Source: a bacterium
Lineage (GTDB): Bacteria; Pseudomonadota; Alphaproteobacteria; Rhodobacterales; Rhodobacteraceae
Direction of reading: 5' to 3'
Assembly (NCBI GenBank): GCA_016124195.1
Contig: WGOE01000002.1
Location: forward strand, 248,001 to 312,000
Length of the DNA: 64,000 bases
Below, piece by piece: positions 26,179 to 35,723 of the stretch (positions within the stretch are counted from its first letter, which is position 1; each line of letters begins with the position of its first letter). The notes under the pieces are model-generated. The model was given only the letters and a program-made list of their open reading frames with translations. It had not been told where the DNA came from and ran no database searches. Made by a program: the position numbers and the translations under genes.

Positions 26179-27612
26179 TCAGGCGGCGGCCCAGACCTTT
26201 CGTTTCTCGCGGACCTGGAACTGGCCTACCGCATCGGCGACGCGGGTTGCCTCTGCCTCCATGCTGTGGGCGGCGGCATTGCTTTGTTCGACCATGGCGG
26301 CGTTGCGCTGTGTCGTCTCGCTCATCTCGGCGATGGCGGCGTTGATCTGCTTGAGGTTCACGCTTTGCGTGGCGCTGGATTCGGTGATCTTGACGGCCAC
26401 TTCGCTGGTTTCGGCGACCTGGGCCATGATCGCGGTCAGGGCCTTGCCGACCTCGTTGACCATGCGCACGCCGTTCGAGACCTGGCTGACGCTGTTCTTG
26501 ATCAGGCCCTTGATCTGTTCGGCTGCCTGCGCCGAACTTTGCGCGAGCGAGCGCACCTCGTTGGCCACGACGGCAAAGCCGCGTCCGTGTTCGCCCACGC
26601 GTGCCGCCTCGACCCCGGCATTCAGTGCCAGAAGGTTGGTCTGGAAAGCGATGTCGTCGATGATGCTGATGATCTTGGCGATCTCTCCCGAGCCCTTTTC
26701 GATCTCGTCCATCGCGGTGATGGCCTGGCGCACGACCTCGCCGCCGCCCTTGGCAGAGTTGTGGGTGCGGCTGACCGACTGGTTCAAGTCGCCCATCGCG
26801 GCATTGGTCATCGCGATGGCGCCGGTCAGCTCATCCATCGCGGCGGCGCTTTCTTCAAGGCTGGCGGCCTGCTGTTCGGACCGGCGCGCCAGATCGTCCG
26901 AGGCAGTGCGGATTTCGGTGGCCGACGAGGCAATCTGGCCGGAACCTTCCAGAATATTGCCGAAAGTTTCGCACAAATGGGCCAGCGCCTCGCGGAAATC
27001 CTGTTCGATCTGGGCATAGTCCTTGGGCAGTTTGGGCAGGGTTGTCGTCAGATCGCCGCGGGCGAGATCGCCAAGCGACCTGCCGATGGCATTGATGACC
27101 TCGACCCGGCGTTCCTGCTCGGCCTCGAAATAGCGGGTGATGGCAATGTCCATGTCCAGAAGCGCCACCTTGACCAGGACCGAGACCATGCGCGCATCGG
27201 CCTTGCGGCGGCGCGACATGCCGGCAAAACCGCGCGTCAGGATGCCGGTGATCACCTGTTCGAGGACGTTGGCATAGCCGCCGATGTACCAGCGCGGTTC
27301 AAGCCCGATGCGCGAGTGAACATCGCCGACGGTCTTTGAGGCATTGAAGTAAGCCTCCGTCAGGCCGGTCGAAAAGATTCTTTGCCAATGTTTGGCCTGG
27401 GCTGCATGGGCGCGGTCCATGGCCGGTTTGCCGGAAAAGAACCGCGCCGTTTCGGGCGTGGCCGCAATCTTGCCGTAGAACTTGTCGAGCGCCCCTTCGG
27501 CAAGCGATTCCATCATCTTGGCGATGTTGGCAAAATCGCTGTCATTGGGGTCAAGTTGATAAAAGCTGAGCCGTTGTGCCAACGACGAGTTAGGATTTTC
27601 AGTCACGACCAT
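26179..27612 (-). CDS. Globin-coupled methyl-accepting chemotaxis protein (HemAT-like)
   Basis: A 477-aa cytoplasmic chemoreceptor with no membrane segments. Residues 1-165 form a protoglobin-type heme sensor, with the proximal His99 in TVGDVHSRIGLEPRWYIGGY. A HAMP-like connector (about 170-215) leads to a signalling coiled coil whose hairpin tip (residues 320-356, IAFQTNLLALNAGVEAARVG) contacts CheA/CheW. Relatives bind O2 and drive aerotaxis. The C-terminus has no obvious NWETF-type CheR tether. No other che genes are in the window, so it depends on a system elsewhere. Single gene, same strand as smpB. Confidence 0.92.
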   Translation of the reverse strand: MVVTENPNSSLAQRLSFYQLDPNDSDFANIAKMMESLAEGALDKFYGKIAATPETARFFSGKPAMDRAHAAQAKHWQRIFSTGLTEAYFNASKTVGDVHSRIGLEPRWYIGGYANVLEQVITGILTRGFAGMSRRRKADARMVSVLVKVALLDMDIAITRYFEAEQERRVEVINAIGRSLGDLARGDLTTTLPKLPKDYAQIEQDFREALAHLCETFGNILEGSGQIASSATEIRTASDDLARRSEQQAASLEESAAAMDELTGAIAMTNAAMGDLNQSVSRTHNSAKGGGEVVRQAITAMDEIEKGSGEIAKIISIIDDIAFQTNLLALNAGVEAARVGEHGRGFAVVANEVRSLAQSSAQAAEQIKGLIKNSVSQVSNGVRMVNEVGKALTAIMAQVAETSEVAVKITESSATQSVNLKQINAAIAEMSETTQRNAAMVEQSNAAAHSMEAEATRVADAVGQFQVREKRKVWAAA

Positions 27613-27716
27613 GGCCTTCGTTGCTGGAGGGATTCGCTGTCAACCTTCAGGCTAGGCCCAAAAGGTTAAGCGATTTCCCCCCAATCCCGGCCCGACCCTG
27701 CCCTGGCCCGGATGGC

Positions 27717-28196
27717 TCAGCCGCGCGCGCCGTGTTTGAGGATGCGGGCCTTCTGGCGTTCCCAATCGCGTTTGGCCGAGGTCTCGCGCTTGTCGGCGAG
27801 CTTCTTGCCCTTGGCGACGCCCAGTTTCAGTTTCACGAAACCGCGGTCGTCGAAATAGAGTTTCAATGGCACGATCGTCATGCCCTCGCGCCCGACAGCG
27901 GTGGACAGGCGCGACAATTCCTTGCGCGACACCAGAAGCTTGCGCCGCCGCCGCTCTTCATGGCCGAAGGTCTTTGCGGGCAGATAGGGTGCGATATAGC
28001 CGTTGATCAGCCACAACTCGCCGCCCTCCACGCTGGCATAGCTTTCGGCAATGTTCGAGCCACCTTGCCGCAGTGACTTCACTTCGGAACCCATCAGGAT
28101 GATCCCGGCTTCCAGATCGGATTCGATGTGATAATCAAACCTGGCGCGGCGGTTCTCCGCGATGAGTTTCGAATTCGGGTCTGATTTTTCTGCCAT
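27717..28196 (-). CDS. smpB: SsrA-binding protein
   Basis: A 159-aa partner of tmRNA in trans-translation, rescuing stalled ribosomes. It has the SmpB core: [23 protein letters not shown] near residue 37, the [15 protein letters not shown] block, and a basic C-terminal tail ([22 protein letters not shown]) that enters the mRNA channel. ATG 28196 gives the family start; the frame upstream shows no homology. No ssrA gene is visible next to it. Divergent from the ion channel gene by 51 bases. Confidence 0.95.
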   Translation of the reverse strand: MAEKSDPNSKLIAENRRARFDYHIESDLEAGIILMGSEVKSLRQGGSNIAESYASVEGGELWLINGYIAPYLPAKTFGHEERRRRKLLVSRKELSRLSTAVGREGMTIVPLKLYFDDRGFVKLKLGVAKGKKLADKRETSAKRDWERQKARILKHGARG

Positions 28197-28247
28197 GATC
28201 GCATCGAGATAGGCGAGCCGGCGCGCCAAGTCCAGAGAGGGGGCAGG

Positions 28248-28694
28248 ATGTTCGTGCAGATCGCGACAGGGACCGGGCTTCTGGTGGTCAACATCGCGCT
28301 GGCCGCCTTGGCCGCGATGGTGCTGGAGTCTTTCTTTGCCCGGGCGCATCCTTGGCTCTTGCGCGAACCGCATCGGCCCAAACTGGTGCTGCTGCTGGCC
28401 GGCGTTTCGCTTTGGGTGCTGGGGGTGATCACGGCCGGCACCTGGGTCTGGGCGCTGGCCTATCATGCGCTGGGCGTCTTTCCGACGTTGGAAGAATGCG
28501 TCTATTTCTCGCTGGTGGCCTATACGACGCTGGGTCTGGGCGATGTGGTGCCGGTCCTGGGCTGGCGGATTCTGGCCGGGATGGAGGCGGCCAATGGCCT
28601 GTTGAACTTCGGTCTTTTGACCGCGCTTCTGATCGAGGCCTTCCGGCAGATCCGTCTGGGACAGGTGGAACACAAGCGCAGGCAGGAAGGATAG
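28248..28694 (+). CDS. Small two-TM potassium-type ion channel protein
   Basis: A 148-aa membrane protein with about four hydrophobic stretches, including an outer-helix/pore-loop/inner-helix unit. The pore loop contains AYTTLGLGD, matching the K+ channel selectivity filter consensus TxGxGD with Leu in place of the usual Val/Ile/Tyr. No RCK/TrkA-N regulatory domain follows; the protein ends in a short basic tail. Ion selectivity is inferred; the changed filter might alter it. Divergent from smpB and convergent with the Hint gene. Confidence 0.8.
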   Translation: MFVQIATGTGLLVVNIALAALAAMVLESFFARAHPWLLREPHRPKLVLLLAGVSLWVLGVITAGTWVWALAYHALGVFPTLEECVYFSLVAYTTLGLGDVVPVLGWRILAGMEAANGLLNFGLLTALLIEAFRQIRLGQVEHKRRQEG

Positions 28695-28712
28695 GCCGCC
28701 CGCGCCTTTCGT

Positions 28713-29321
28713 TCAGGCGCCAAGTCGGTCGGCCCGGCGGGTGAGGAACCCGCGCGCCTGCAGCGAGTCGAGCCGCGGAAAGAAGCTGTCAAGCGGGGCA
28801 CGCCCCGCGCCATCGACCACGCCGGGACAATGCAGCATGACGCCGGAATTGGCGAAGATCACCTCTTCGTCGGCGAAAAGCGGGGTGATCACCTCGACCG
28901 GCGTGTCCGGGAAATGCCGGGTCACCAGGGCATCGACCGTCATGGCAAAGGCGGGTACCAGAACGAAGGGCGCACCGTGGCAGGCCGCGTCGCCCAGGGT
29001 GTCCTTCAGCACATGCTGGCCCGGCAGCAGAAGGATGTCGCTGCAGGCGTCATGGCAGCCACCGGGCACATGGATCAGCGAGGTCTCGGGCTCTGGCCTC
29101 AGCACGCGGCGGTCCAGACCCATGATCCGGCTGAGGCCGCCGTCCAGTGTCTGCACCTTGTCGCCGATGCGCAAGGCGGCCACGTCCTGCCAGCCCGTGG
29201 CGGTTTCGACGAGAGTTCCGGCAACAAGGCCGGTGGTGACGGGCAGGTCCTGCAGCCGGGCCGGGCGCGGCGTCACACGGGTGAAGGCGGTCGTCAATTT
29301 GACGATATCTTGCATGAACAT
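28713..29321 (-). CDS. Hint-domain (hedgehog/intein-like) protein lacking the N-terminal Cys nucleophile
   Basis: A 202-aa protein resembling the Hint_2 family common in Rhodobacteraceae. Block A reads GLVAGTLVETATG, with Gly where the family has the splice-initiating Cys (typically CFxPGT), followed by VAALRIGDKVQTLDGG and a block-B-like LLLPGQHVLKD with His. Homology continues to FADEEVIFANSGVMLHCPG. The missing nucleophile implies no self-cleavage. The start ATG 29321 follows GGAGG by eight bases; ATG 29315 is an alternative. No signal peptide. Function unknown. Confidence 0.75.
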   Translation of the reverse strand: MFMQDIVKLTTAFTRVTPRPARLQDLPVTTGLVAGTLVETATGWQDVAALRIGDKVQTLDGGLSRIMGLDRRVLRPEPETSLIHVPGGCHDACSDILLLPGQHVLKDTLGDAACHGAPFVLVPAFAMTVDALVTRHFPDTPVEVITPLFADEEVIFANSGVMLHCPGVVDGAGRAPLDSFFPRLDSLQARGFLTRRADRLGA

Positions 29322-29547
29322 GGGTTGGTCCTCCGGGTTTGTTGGGTTGCGTTAAGTCCTGTGGCGCCCCCGCTTCCATGTGCCCAATGAGGACCTGAAT
29401 TTCGCCATTTTTTCGACGCGCGCGCGTCACGCTCGCGGCATTGATCCGTTTGACGAAACGGTTCGGGCCGATACCCTGCCCGCATCGCGGAATCGGCCAC
29501 GGATTAGTGTTTCGTTAAGCAACAATCACGAGGCCGGCGGCGCTGCG

Positions 29548-30408
29548 TCAGGCGATTCGCCGCCGCATCAGCAGCGCCAGACCGCAGGCCACGATCACGG
29601 CCGAGCCCAAAAGTGTCAGCACATCCGGCCTTTCGCCAAAGGCCAGCACCCCGATGACCAGCGCAAACAGCAAACGCGCATAGCGAAACGGGGTCACGGC
29701 AGAGACCTCTCCGGTGCGCATGGCCTGGGTCAGTGCGCCGTATCCCGCAATGCCAAAGGCCGAGGCGCTGAGGACGAGCCCGCTCGCCCGCGGGCCGGGC
29801 AGCACGATCCCGCCCGTCACCGAAAGGATGACCATGCCGGACAGCGCCAGCACGGCAAAGCCCGCGACCCCCAACTGCGCGTTGGACAAGGCCGGCGGCG
29901 CCGCCCGCGTCGCCAGATCGCGCCCGGCAAACCCCAGCATGCCAGCAAGCGCCAGGAGACTCAGCGCCGAGAACCCGGCCAGCCCCGGCCGCACGATCAC
30001 CAGCACCGCCGCAAAGCCCGCGGCCATCATGGCCCAGCGAAATCCGCCCACCCTTTCACGGAACAGCAGGGCCGCCCCCGGCACCACGACAAGCGGCGTC
30101 GCCTGAAGGATGGCCGAGGCCGTTGAAAGCGGCGTCAGGGCGATGGCAAGGGCGTAAAACAGCCGCCCGATCAGCTCCACAGTCGAACGGGCCGCCATGG
30201 TGCCCGACAGCACCGCGCGCGGCACCGGCGGCGACCCGGCCCGCAGCGCAAGGCTCGCAAAGCACAGGATCCCCGCCAGTCCCTCGATGACCAACACCTC
30301 TCCGACCGGCATGGCCCCGGCGGCGGCCTTGAGAAAACCGTCCTCCGCCGCAAAGCCGGCCATCGACCCGATCATCCACAGGCTGCCGCGCAAATTGTCC
30401 GATGCCAT
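29548..30408 (-). CDS. EamA/DMT-superfamily transporter
   Basis: A 286-aa inner-membrane protein with ten predicted helices in two EamA repeats (roughly residues 8-135 and 150-280), as in RhaT/RarD-type drug/metabolite transporters and S-adenosylmethionine uptake proteins. It ends in a short basic tail (LMRRRIA). The substrate is unknown. The gene stands alone, followed by a 226-base gap before the Hint gene and preceded by the AT-rich region shared with the RTX gene. Confidence 0.85.
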   Translation of the reverse strand: MASDNLRGSLWMIGSMAGFAAEDGFLKAAAGAMPVGEVLVIEGLAGILCFASLALRAGSPPVPRAVLSGTMAARSTVELIGRLFYALAIALTPLSTASAILQATPLVVVPGAALLFRERVGGFRWAMMAAGFAAVLVIVRPGLAGFSALSLLALAGMLGFAGRDLATRAAPPALSNAQLGVAGFAVLALSGMVILSVTGGIVLPGPRASGLVLSASAFGIAGYGALTQAMRTGEVSAVTPFRYARLLFALVIGVLAFGERPDVLTLLGSAVIVACGLALLMRRRIA

Positions 30409-30484
30409 GGCTTGTCTTTCCGCTACGGCGCGAGCGCCGTCATGTCCCGGCCGCGGTCCTGCAGACGGGCGCCGGGAATGGCAA

Positions 30485-30763
30485 GATCCCTTCGGACTTT
30501 CCGCGGAAAAATCTATCTATACGGGTATAAAATATTAAAAAACACGCAAGGGTTGCAATGCGCAGGCCCGGTTTCACGGCGCCACGGCTTTCGTGAAAAC
30601 AGAAACACTCCGTTTCCACAAATCTGCCCTACAAAAGCCAAATTCAATCTGCCGGCGCTTGCGGGGAATCAGGCTGTATGGCCACTCTGTCCGTATGGCC
30701 TTTGGGGGGCCGTTGTCGGTCTGAATGACGGGCAATTCTTCAGAAGGGGGTTTAACGAAAAAT
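30485..30763. promoter_or_regulatory. AT-rich divergent regulatory region before the RTX gene
   Basis: This non-coding stretch is much richer in A+T than its surroundings, especially 30508-30545 (a TATAC-GG-GTATA palindrome followed by TATAAAATATT). An 8-base direct repeat GTATGGCC occurs at 30676-30683 and 30693-30700, 17 bases apart, a spacing suited to a dimeric activator. GAAAC and GTTTC face each other near 30600-30618. Together they suggest a controlled promoter; none was tied to a known regulator. Confidence 0.45.
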
Positions 30764-31246
30764 ATGACATACAAGGTACCGCTGTTTGGCACTACGAAAT
30801 ACAATCTGCTTATCGGGACGGACCTTTCTGACACCATCAGTGGTGGTCAGGGGACGGATATCATCTATGGGGGCATCGGCAGCGACCATCTGTACGGTGG
30901 CAGCGGCAAGGACGTCCTGATCGGCGGCACGGGTCAGGACTTCCTTTACGGTGGCAGCGGCGCGGACACGTTTGTCTACACGCAGGCCGCCGATGCCGGC
31001 ACGGGCGCCATGGCAGATGTCATCGGCGATTTCAAAACCGGTGTCGATCACCTGAACCTGCATGCCTTCATGGCGGGCGGCCAGTTCATCGGCAACGCGG
31101 CCTTTACGGCGGGCGAGGGGCCAGCGGTGCGCTACGTGGCCGCGACCGGCCAGCTTGAAGGCGACGTGAACGGCGACGGTGTGGCCGATTTCTCGATCAC
31201 CTTCGCCAACCACGCCCATCTGGTGGCAACCGATATCGTTTTCTGA
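30764..31246 (+). CDS. Small RTX-repeat protein, probable type I secretion substrate
   Basis: A 160-aa protein with five consecutive RTX nonapeptides (GGQGTDIIY to GGSGADTFV, about residues 26-70) that bind Ca2+ outside the cell. A serralysin-type C-terminal module follows (ADVIGDFKTGVDHLNLHAF; DVNGDGVADFSI). It ends DIVF, an acidic residue plus hydrophobic tail like the export signals recognised by PrtD-type exporters. There is no catalytic domain. ATG 30764 was chosen because ATG 30725 has no site; AGAAGGGGG lies about 15 bases upstream, rather far. The AT-rich upstream region suggests acquisition or tight control. Confidence 0.82.
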   Translation: MTYKVPLFGTTKYNLLIGTDLSDTISGGQGTDIIYGGIGSDHLYGGSGKDVLIGGTGQDFLYGGSGADTFVYTQAADAGTGAMADVIGDFKTGVDHLNLHAFMAGGQFIGNAAFTAGEGPAVRYVAATGQLEGDVNGDGVADFSITFANHAHLVATDIVF

Positions 31247-31254
31247 CGCAAGAG

Positions 31255-31278
31255 CAGGGTGGGGGCGACCCCACCCTG
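31255..31278. terminator. Terminator between RTX gene and dapA
   Basis: A perfect 10-bp stem, CAGGGTGGGG (31255-31264) with CCCCACCCTG (31269-31278), closes on a GCGA loop. A weak T stretch follows on the plus strand. It lies between convergent genes and may serve both. Confidence 0.75.
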
Positions 31279-31312
31279 ATTTCCGTACCTGATTTCCGCG
31301 ACGGACCAGCCC

Positions 31313-32185
31313 CTACAGGATGCCAGCGAATTCCATCGCAGACCTGATCCGCGCCTTGGTGCCTTCGGTCAGCGTGACCAGCGGCAGGCGTACCTCTTCC
31401 CGGCACAGACCCAACAGCGACAGGCCGTATTTCGCGCCGACCAGACCCGGCTCGATGAAGATCGCCTCATGCAGCGGCATCAGCCGGTCCTGATAGGTCA
31501 GGGCCTTGGCATAGTCGCCCGCCAGCGTGGCGGCCTGGAATTCGGCGCAAAGCTTCGGCGCCACATTGGCGGTGACCGAGATGCAGCCCACCCCGCCATG
31601 CGCATTGAACCCCAGCGCCGTGGCATCCTCGCCCGAAAGCTGGATGAAATCGGCGCCGCAGCTGGCGCGCTGCTGCGAGACACGCTCGATCTTGCCGGTG
31701 GCATCCTTGACGCCCACGATGCGCGGCAGTTTGGCCAGCACGCCCATCGTCTCTGGCGTCATGTCCACGACCGAGCGGCCGGGGATGTTGTAGATGATGA
31801 TCGGCAGAGTGCAGCAGTCATGCAACGCGGTGAAATGCGCGACCAGGCCGGCCTGGGTCGGCTTGTTGTAATAGGGCGTCACCACCAGGGCGGCATCCGC
31901 GCCGACCTTTTCGGCATGGCGGATCAGGCCGATCCCCTCGGCCGTGTTGTTCGACCCGGCCCCGGCGATCACCGGAATGCGGCCGGCCGCGGCCTCGATC
32001 ACGGCTTCGATCACCTGGCGATGCTCCTCATGGCTGACCGTCGGGCTTTCGCCCGTCGTCCCGACCGGAACAAGACCGTTGGAGCCCTGTTCGATGTGCC
32101 ACTCGACCAGCCGTTTGAGAGCGGCCAGATCCAGCGCGCCGTCTTTGAACGGCGTGACCAGGGCAGGAAAGGACCCTTTGAACAT
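31313..32185 (-). CDS. dapA: 4-hydroxy-tetrahydrodipicolinate synthase
   Basis: Enzyme condensing pyruvate and aspartate semialdehyde at the first committed step to lysine and meso-diaminopimelate. The 290-aa TIM barrel has GTTGESPT near residue 45, YNIPGRS near 135 with the proton-relay Tyr, and the Schiff-base Lys in GVKDATGKI near 163. ATG 32185 begins directly with the family N-terminus ([13 protein letters not shown]). Diaminopimelate feeds peptidoglycan, the substrate of the divergent slt product. No regulatory element is evident in the 153-base gap. Confidence 0.95.
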   Translation of the reverse strand: MFKGSFPALVTPFKDGALDLAALKRLVEWHIEQGSNGLVPVGTTGESPTVSHEEHRQVIEAVIEAAAGRIPVIAGAGSNNTAEGIGLIRHAEKVGADAALVVTPYYNKPTQAGLVAHFTALHDCCTLPIIIYNIPGRSVVDMTPETMGVLAKLPRIVGVKDATGKIERVSQQRASCGADFIQLSGEDATALGFNAHGGVGCISVTANVAPKLCAEFQAATLAGDYAKALTYQDRLMPLHEAIFIEPGLVGAKYGLSLLGLCREEVRLPLVTLTEGTKARIRSAMEFAGIL

Positions 32186-32338
32186 GGCAACGTCTCCTCG
32201 GTTTGGGGGCGGGTTCGCCCGAATACGCGGCGCTCTTCCTAACGGGGCTTGAACCCTTTGCCAAGCATGGGCGGGGCGCCACCGATCACGGGGAAACGAG
32301 TTGTGGCCGCTTCGCACTTGCGGCAAACTTGGGCCATG

Positions 32339-34291
32339 ATGCGTATCTCTTCGATTTTTCACGCCGTGGCGCTGGTCGCCGGATTGGCAGCCCTTCCGGC
32401 TGCCGCATATGATGCCAAGGAAATCAGTGCCTTGCAGGCGGCCCAACGTCTGGCCGACCAGCAAGACTGGGAAGGTGCTGGTGCTGCCGCCATGGCGGCT
32501 GGCCCCGTGGGCGCCGACGTGATCGAATGGGAAAGATTGCGGGCTGGCCAGGGCCTTCTGGGCGATTACGAAACTTTCCTTGCGCGGCGGCCGGATTGGC
32601 CGGGTCTGAGCTACCTCAAGGCGCAGGGCGAGGTCGCGGTGGCCCGCAGCCAGGACCCGGACCGCGTGCTGGCCTATTTCGGCAGCGACAAACCGCAAAG
32701 CGCCTCCGGTGCCCTTGCCCTGATCGCGGCGCTGGAGGCCAAGGGTCGCCACGCCGATGCCGTGGCCGAGGCGACGCGCGCCTGGACGGAACTGCCCTTC
32801 AGTGCCGAGGAACAGACGCGCATTCTTGCTGGTTATGCACGCGATCTGAAGGTCGCCGACGAGGTCCGCCTTGACCGCATCCTGTGGCAGGGCGGCCGGG
32901 CGGACGAGGCGCAGCGCATGTTGCCGCTCGTGTCCAAGGGATGGGCGACGCTGGCCACGGCGCGCCTGGCCTTGCGCGCCAACAAGCCGGGGGTGACAGC
33001 CCTGATCGCCGCCGTACCGGCCTCCTTGCGCGACGACCCCGGTCTGGCCTTTGAACGCTTTCTGTTCCGCATGAGGCAGAACAACTATGCCGATGCGGCG
33101 ACGCTGATCATCGAACGCTCGTCTTCCGCCAAAAAGCTCGGCGATCCGGCCGAATGGGCCGACAAGCGGGCGAGCCTTGCGCGCTATATCATGCGCACCG
33201 GCGATCCGCGGATCGCCTACAAGGTCGCCTCGACCCATCAACTGCGCGACCCCAAGGACTATGCCGATCTGGAGTTCCTGTCCGGGTTCATCGCCTTGCG
33301 CAAGCTCAACGACCCGGCCCGCGCCATGCAGCACTTCAGCCGGCTCATGGGCGCCACCACGCCGATCAGCCAGGCCCGCGCGCTCTACTGGATGGGCCGC
33401 GCCCAGGAGGCTGCGGGCGACAAGGCCAAGGCACAAACCAGCTACGCCCAGGCCGCCCAGTTGCACACGACCTATTACGGCCTGCTCGCCGCCGAAAAGC
33501 TTGGCCAAAGTTTCGATGCGACGCTTGTGTCGAACGCCCCTCCGGCGGGCGATTGGAAAACGGCGCGCTTTGCCAGGTCCTCCGTGCTCGAGGCGGCACT
33601 CCGCCTGGCCGATGCCGGCAATGAACAGCTTTCAGCCCGCTTCCTGCTGCACCTTGGCGAAAGCCTGTCCGATCAAGAGCTGGGCACGCTCGCCGCCATG
33701 GCCCTGCAGATGAAGCAATACCGCTCCGCTGTACTGATCGCCAAGGTCCTGGCCGAACACGGCATCATCGTCTCGGGTGCCTATTTTCCCATGCCTGACA
33801 TGGTGCCAGACAATCTGGCCGTCAGCCGGGCGCTGGCCCTGTCTATCGCCCGCCGCGAAAGCGAGTTCGACCCCGAGGCGCGCAGCTCCGCTGGCGCGCT
33901 TGGCCTGATGCAGCTCTTGCCGGCCACCGCCGCCAAGGTGGCCAAGGATCAGGGCCTGACCTATTCGGCCAGCCGGCTTGCCTCCGACCCGGTCTACAAT
34001 GCGACCCTTGGCGCGGCTTACCTCAAGGAGATGGTTGACAAATTCGGCCCTGCCGTGGCGCTGATCGCCTCGGGTTACAACGCCGGCCCGGGCCGGCCGC
34101 AACAATGGATCGCAGCCTTCGGAGATCCGCGCCTCGCCTCGGTCGATCCTGTCGACTGGGTCGAAACCATCCCCTTCAATGAAACCCGCACCTATGTGAT
34201 GCGCGTGGCCGAAGGCGTGGTGGTCTACCGTGCCAAGCTGCGCGGCAGCCCGGGCCCGGTCAACATCACTTCGGAGCTGACAGGCCGCTAG
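32339..34291 (+). CDS. slt: Soluble lytic murein transglycosylase
   Basis: A 650-aa periplasmic enzyme cleaving the MurNAc-GlcNAc bond with 1,6-anhydro product formation. A signal peptide ([15 protein letters not shown]) precedes a long superhelical U-domain of TPR-like alpha hairpins (about 30-470) and a C-terminal SLT domain with the catalytic Glu in [19 protein letters not shown], then LMQLLPATA and [11 protein letters not shown]. Start is ATG 32339 or the adjacent 32336. Probably monocistronic and acts in cell-wall turnover. Confidence 0.92.
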   Translation: MRISSIFHAVALVAGLAALPAAAYDAKEISALQAAQRLADQQDWEGAGAAAMAAGPVGADVIEWERLRAGQGLLGDYETFLARRPDWPGLSYLKAQGEVAVARSQDPDRVLAYFGSDKPQSASGALALIAALEAKGRHADAVAEATRAWTELPFSAEEQTRILAGYARDLKVADEVRLDRILWQGGRADEAQRMLPLVSKGWATLATARLALRANKPGVTALIAAVPASLRDDPGLAFERFLFRMRQNNYADAATLIIERSSSAKKLGDPAEWADKRASLARYIMRTGDPRIAYKVASTHQLRDPKDYADLEFLSGFIALRKLNDPARAMQHFSRLMGATTPISQARALYWMGRAQEAAGDKAKAQTSYAQAAQLHTTYYGLLAAEKLGQSFDATLVSNAPPAGDWKTARFARSSVLEAALRLADAGNEQLSARFLLHLGESLSDQELGTLAAMALQMKQYRSAVLIAKVLAEHGIIVSGAYFPMPDMVPDNLAVSRALALSIARRESEFDPEARSSAGALGLMQLLPATAAKVAKDQGLTYSASRLASDPVYNATLGAAYLKEMVDKFGPAVALIASGYNAGPGRPQQWIAAFGDPRLASVDPVDWVETIPFNETRTYVMRVAEGVVVYRAKLRGSPGPVNITSELTGR

Positions 34292-34344
34292 GCGCCATCC
34301 CTGGAACGGCAAGCTGTGCTTGCCGCGCCGCCGCCCGTCCCTCA

Positions 34345-34398
34345 TTCATCTGTTCAAAAATATCCCACGGGGGGTCTGGGGGGTGTGAACCCCCCCAG
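34345..34398 (+). repeat. Dispersed intergenic repeat, copy B
   Basis: A diverged copy beginning TTCATCTGTTCAAAAATATC, followed by a G-rich arm and a hairpin of the form GGGGGGTGTGAACCCCCC near 34379-34396. It shares the GGGGGTGTGAA hairpin with copy C (39327). Located between convergent slt and folC. Confidence 0.6.
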
Positions 34399-34454
34399 CC
34401 GGGTCCGCCGAGCGCGCCGGGGCGGGGTGTTCCCGCGTCGGCGCCCGGGTTCGC

Positions 34455-35723
34455 TCAGCCGTTTTCGCGCAGCACGGCGCCGGCCAGATAGAGCGAGCCG
34501 CAGATCAGCACCCGCGCCGCCGGTGCCTCGGCTACGATCTGCGCCAGCGCGCCGGCAACCGAAGGCGCCACTTCGGCGGCAATCCCGGCGGCCAGGGCCG
34601 CATCACGGGTCACTTCGGCGGGCAGGGTATTCTTCTCTCCGGGAATGGCCACCGCATGCAGGCGCGTGGCCTGGCTGGCCAAGGGCAGCATATAACCCTT
34701 CACATCCTTGGTGTTGAGCATGCCGCAGATCAGATGCGTCTCGCGCGTGGGCATCCGGGCCAGGGTCGCGGCCACTGCCTGACCACCCGCCGGATTGTGC
34801 CCGCCATCCAGCCACAGCTCGACCCCCGGCGCCATCACGACCAGGGGACCCTTGCGCAGGCGCTGCATGCGGGCGGGCCAATAGGCCTCGGTGACCGCGG
34901 CCTCGCATTCGGCATTGGACCGGCCCAGCTGACGCAGCGCAGCCAGGGCGGCCCCGGCATTGTAGATCTGGTGCGGTCCGGGCAGGTTGGGCAGGGGCAG
35001 GTCCAGCAATCCGCGCTCGTCCTGAAAGACAAGCCGGCCATGTTCTTCGTGCACATGCCAATGCTGGCCAAAGGCCAGGACCGGCGCCCCGACCCGGGCC
35101 GCCCGCGCCTCGATCACCGCCATCCCGGCGTCTTCCTGCGGCCCGACAATGACCGGCACGCCGCGCTTGATGATGCCGGCCTTTTCAAAGGCAATCTCGC
35201 CCACGGTTTCGCCCAGATATTGCTGATGGTCGAGCGAGACCGGCGTTATGATGGTCAAGGCCGGGTGTTCGACGACATTGGTCGCGTCCAACCTGCCGCC
35301 AAGCCCGACCTCCAGCAGCGTGTAATCGGCCGGGGTGCGGGCAAAGGCCGCAAAGGCCGCGCAGGTGGTGATCTCGAAAAAGGTGATCTCGTCCGCGCCA
35401 TTCAGCCGGACGCATTCATCCAGCAGTTCGGTCAGCGCGGCTTCGCTGATCAGTTCTCCCGCCAGGCTGCTGCGTCCGTGAAAATAGGCCAGATGCGGCG
35501 AGGTATAGGCATGGACCTTGTGCCCGCCAGCCTCGAGCCCGGCGCGGATCATGGCCTGGGTCGAGCCCTTGCCATTGGTGCCGGCGATATGGATCACCGG
35601 GGGCAACTGGCGTTCGGGGTTGCCCAGGGCTGCAAGCAGGCGGTGCACCCGGTCAAGCGTGAGGTCGATCACCTTGGGGTGCAGCGCCATCATCCGTTGC
35701 AGGATGACATCGGAGGTTGTCAT
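34455..35723 (-). CDS. folC: Bifunctional folylpolyglutamate synthase / dihydrofolate synthase
   Basis: A 422-aa Mur-ligase-family enzyme that adds glutamate to dihydropteroate and then to folates. It has the ATP loop IAGTNGKGSTQA near residue 45, the STxxTSPHL-like HAYTSPHLAYFHGRS, the EVGLGGRLDATNV catalytic segment near 140, and DGGHNPAGGQAV in the second domain. The start overlaps the accD stop by four bases; accD-folC is a common proteobacterial pair. folK, another folate gene, lies far away in this window. Confidence 0.94.
   Translation of the reverse strand: MTTSDVILQRMMALHPKVIDLTLDRVHRLLAALGNPERQLPPVIHIAGTNGKGSTQAMIRAGLEAGGHKVHAYTSPHLAYFHGRSSLAGELISEAALTELLDECVRLNGADEITFFEITTCAAFAAFARTPADYTLLEVGLGGRLDATNVVEHPALTIITPVSLDHQQYLGETVGEIAFEKAGIIKRGVPVIVGPQEDAGMAVIEARAARVGAPVLAFGQHWHVHEEHGRLVFQDERGLLDLPLPNLPGPHQIYNAGAALAALRQLGRSNAECEAAVTEAYWPARMQRLRKGPLVVMAPGVELWLDGGHNPAGGQAVAATLARMPTRETHLICGMLNTKDVKGYMLPLASQATRLHAVAIPGEKNTLPAEVTRDAALAAGIAAEVAPSVAGALAQIVAEAPAARVLICGSLYLAGAVLRENG

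Noticed and set aside
25246-27339. A 697-codon plus-strand frame opposite sseA and the chemoreceptor gene
   Set aside because: It spans two real genes and their gap in antisense, with no family match.
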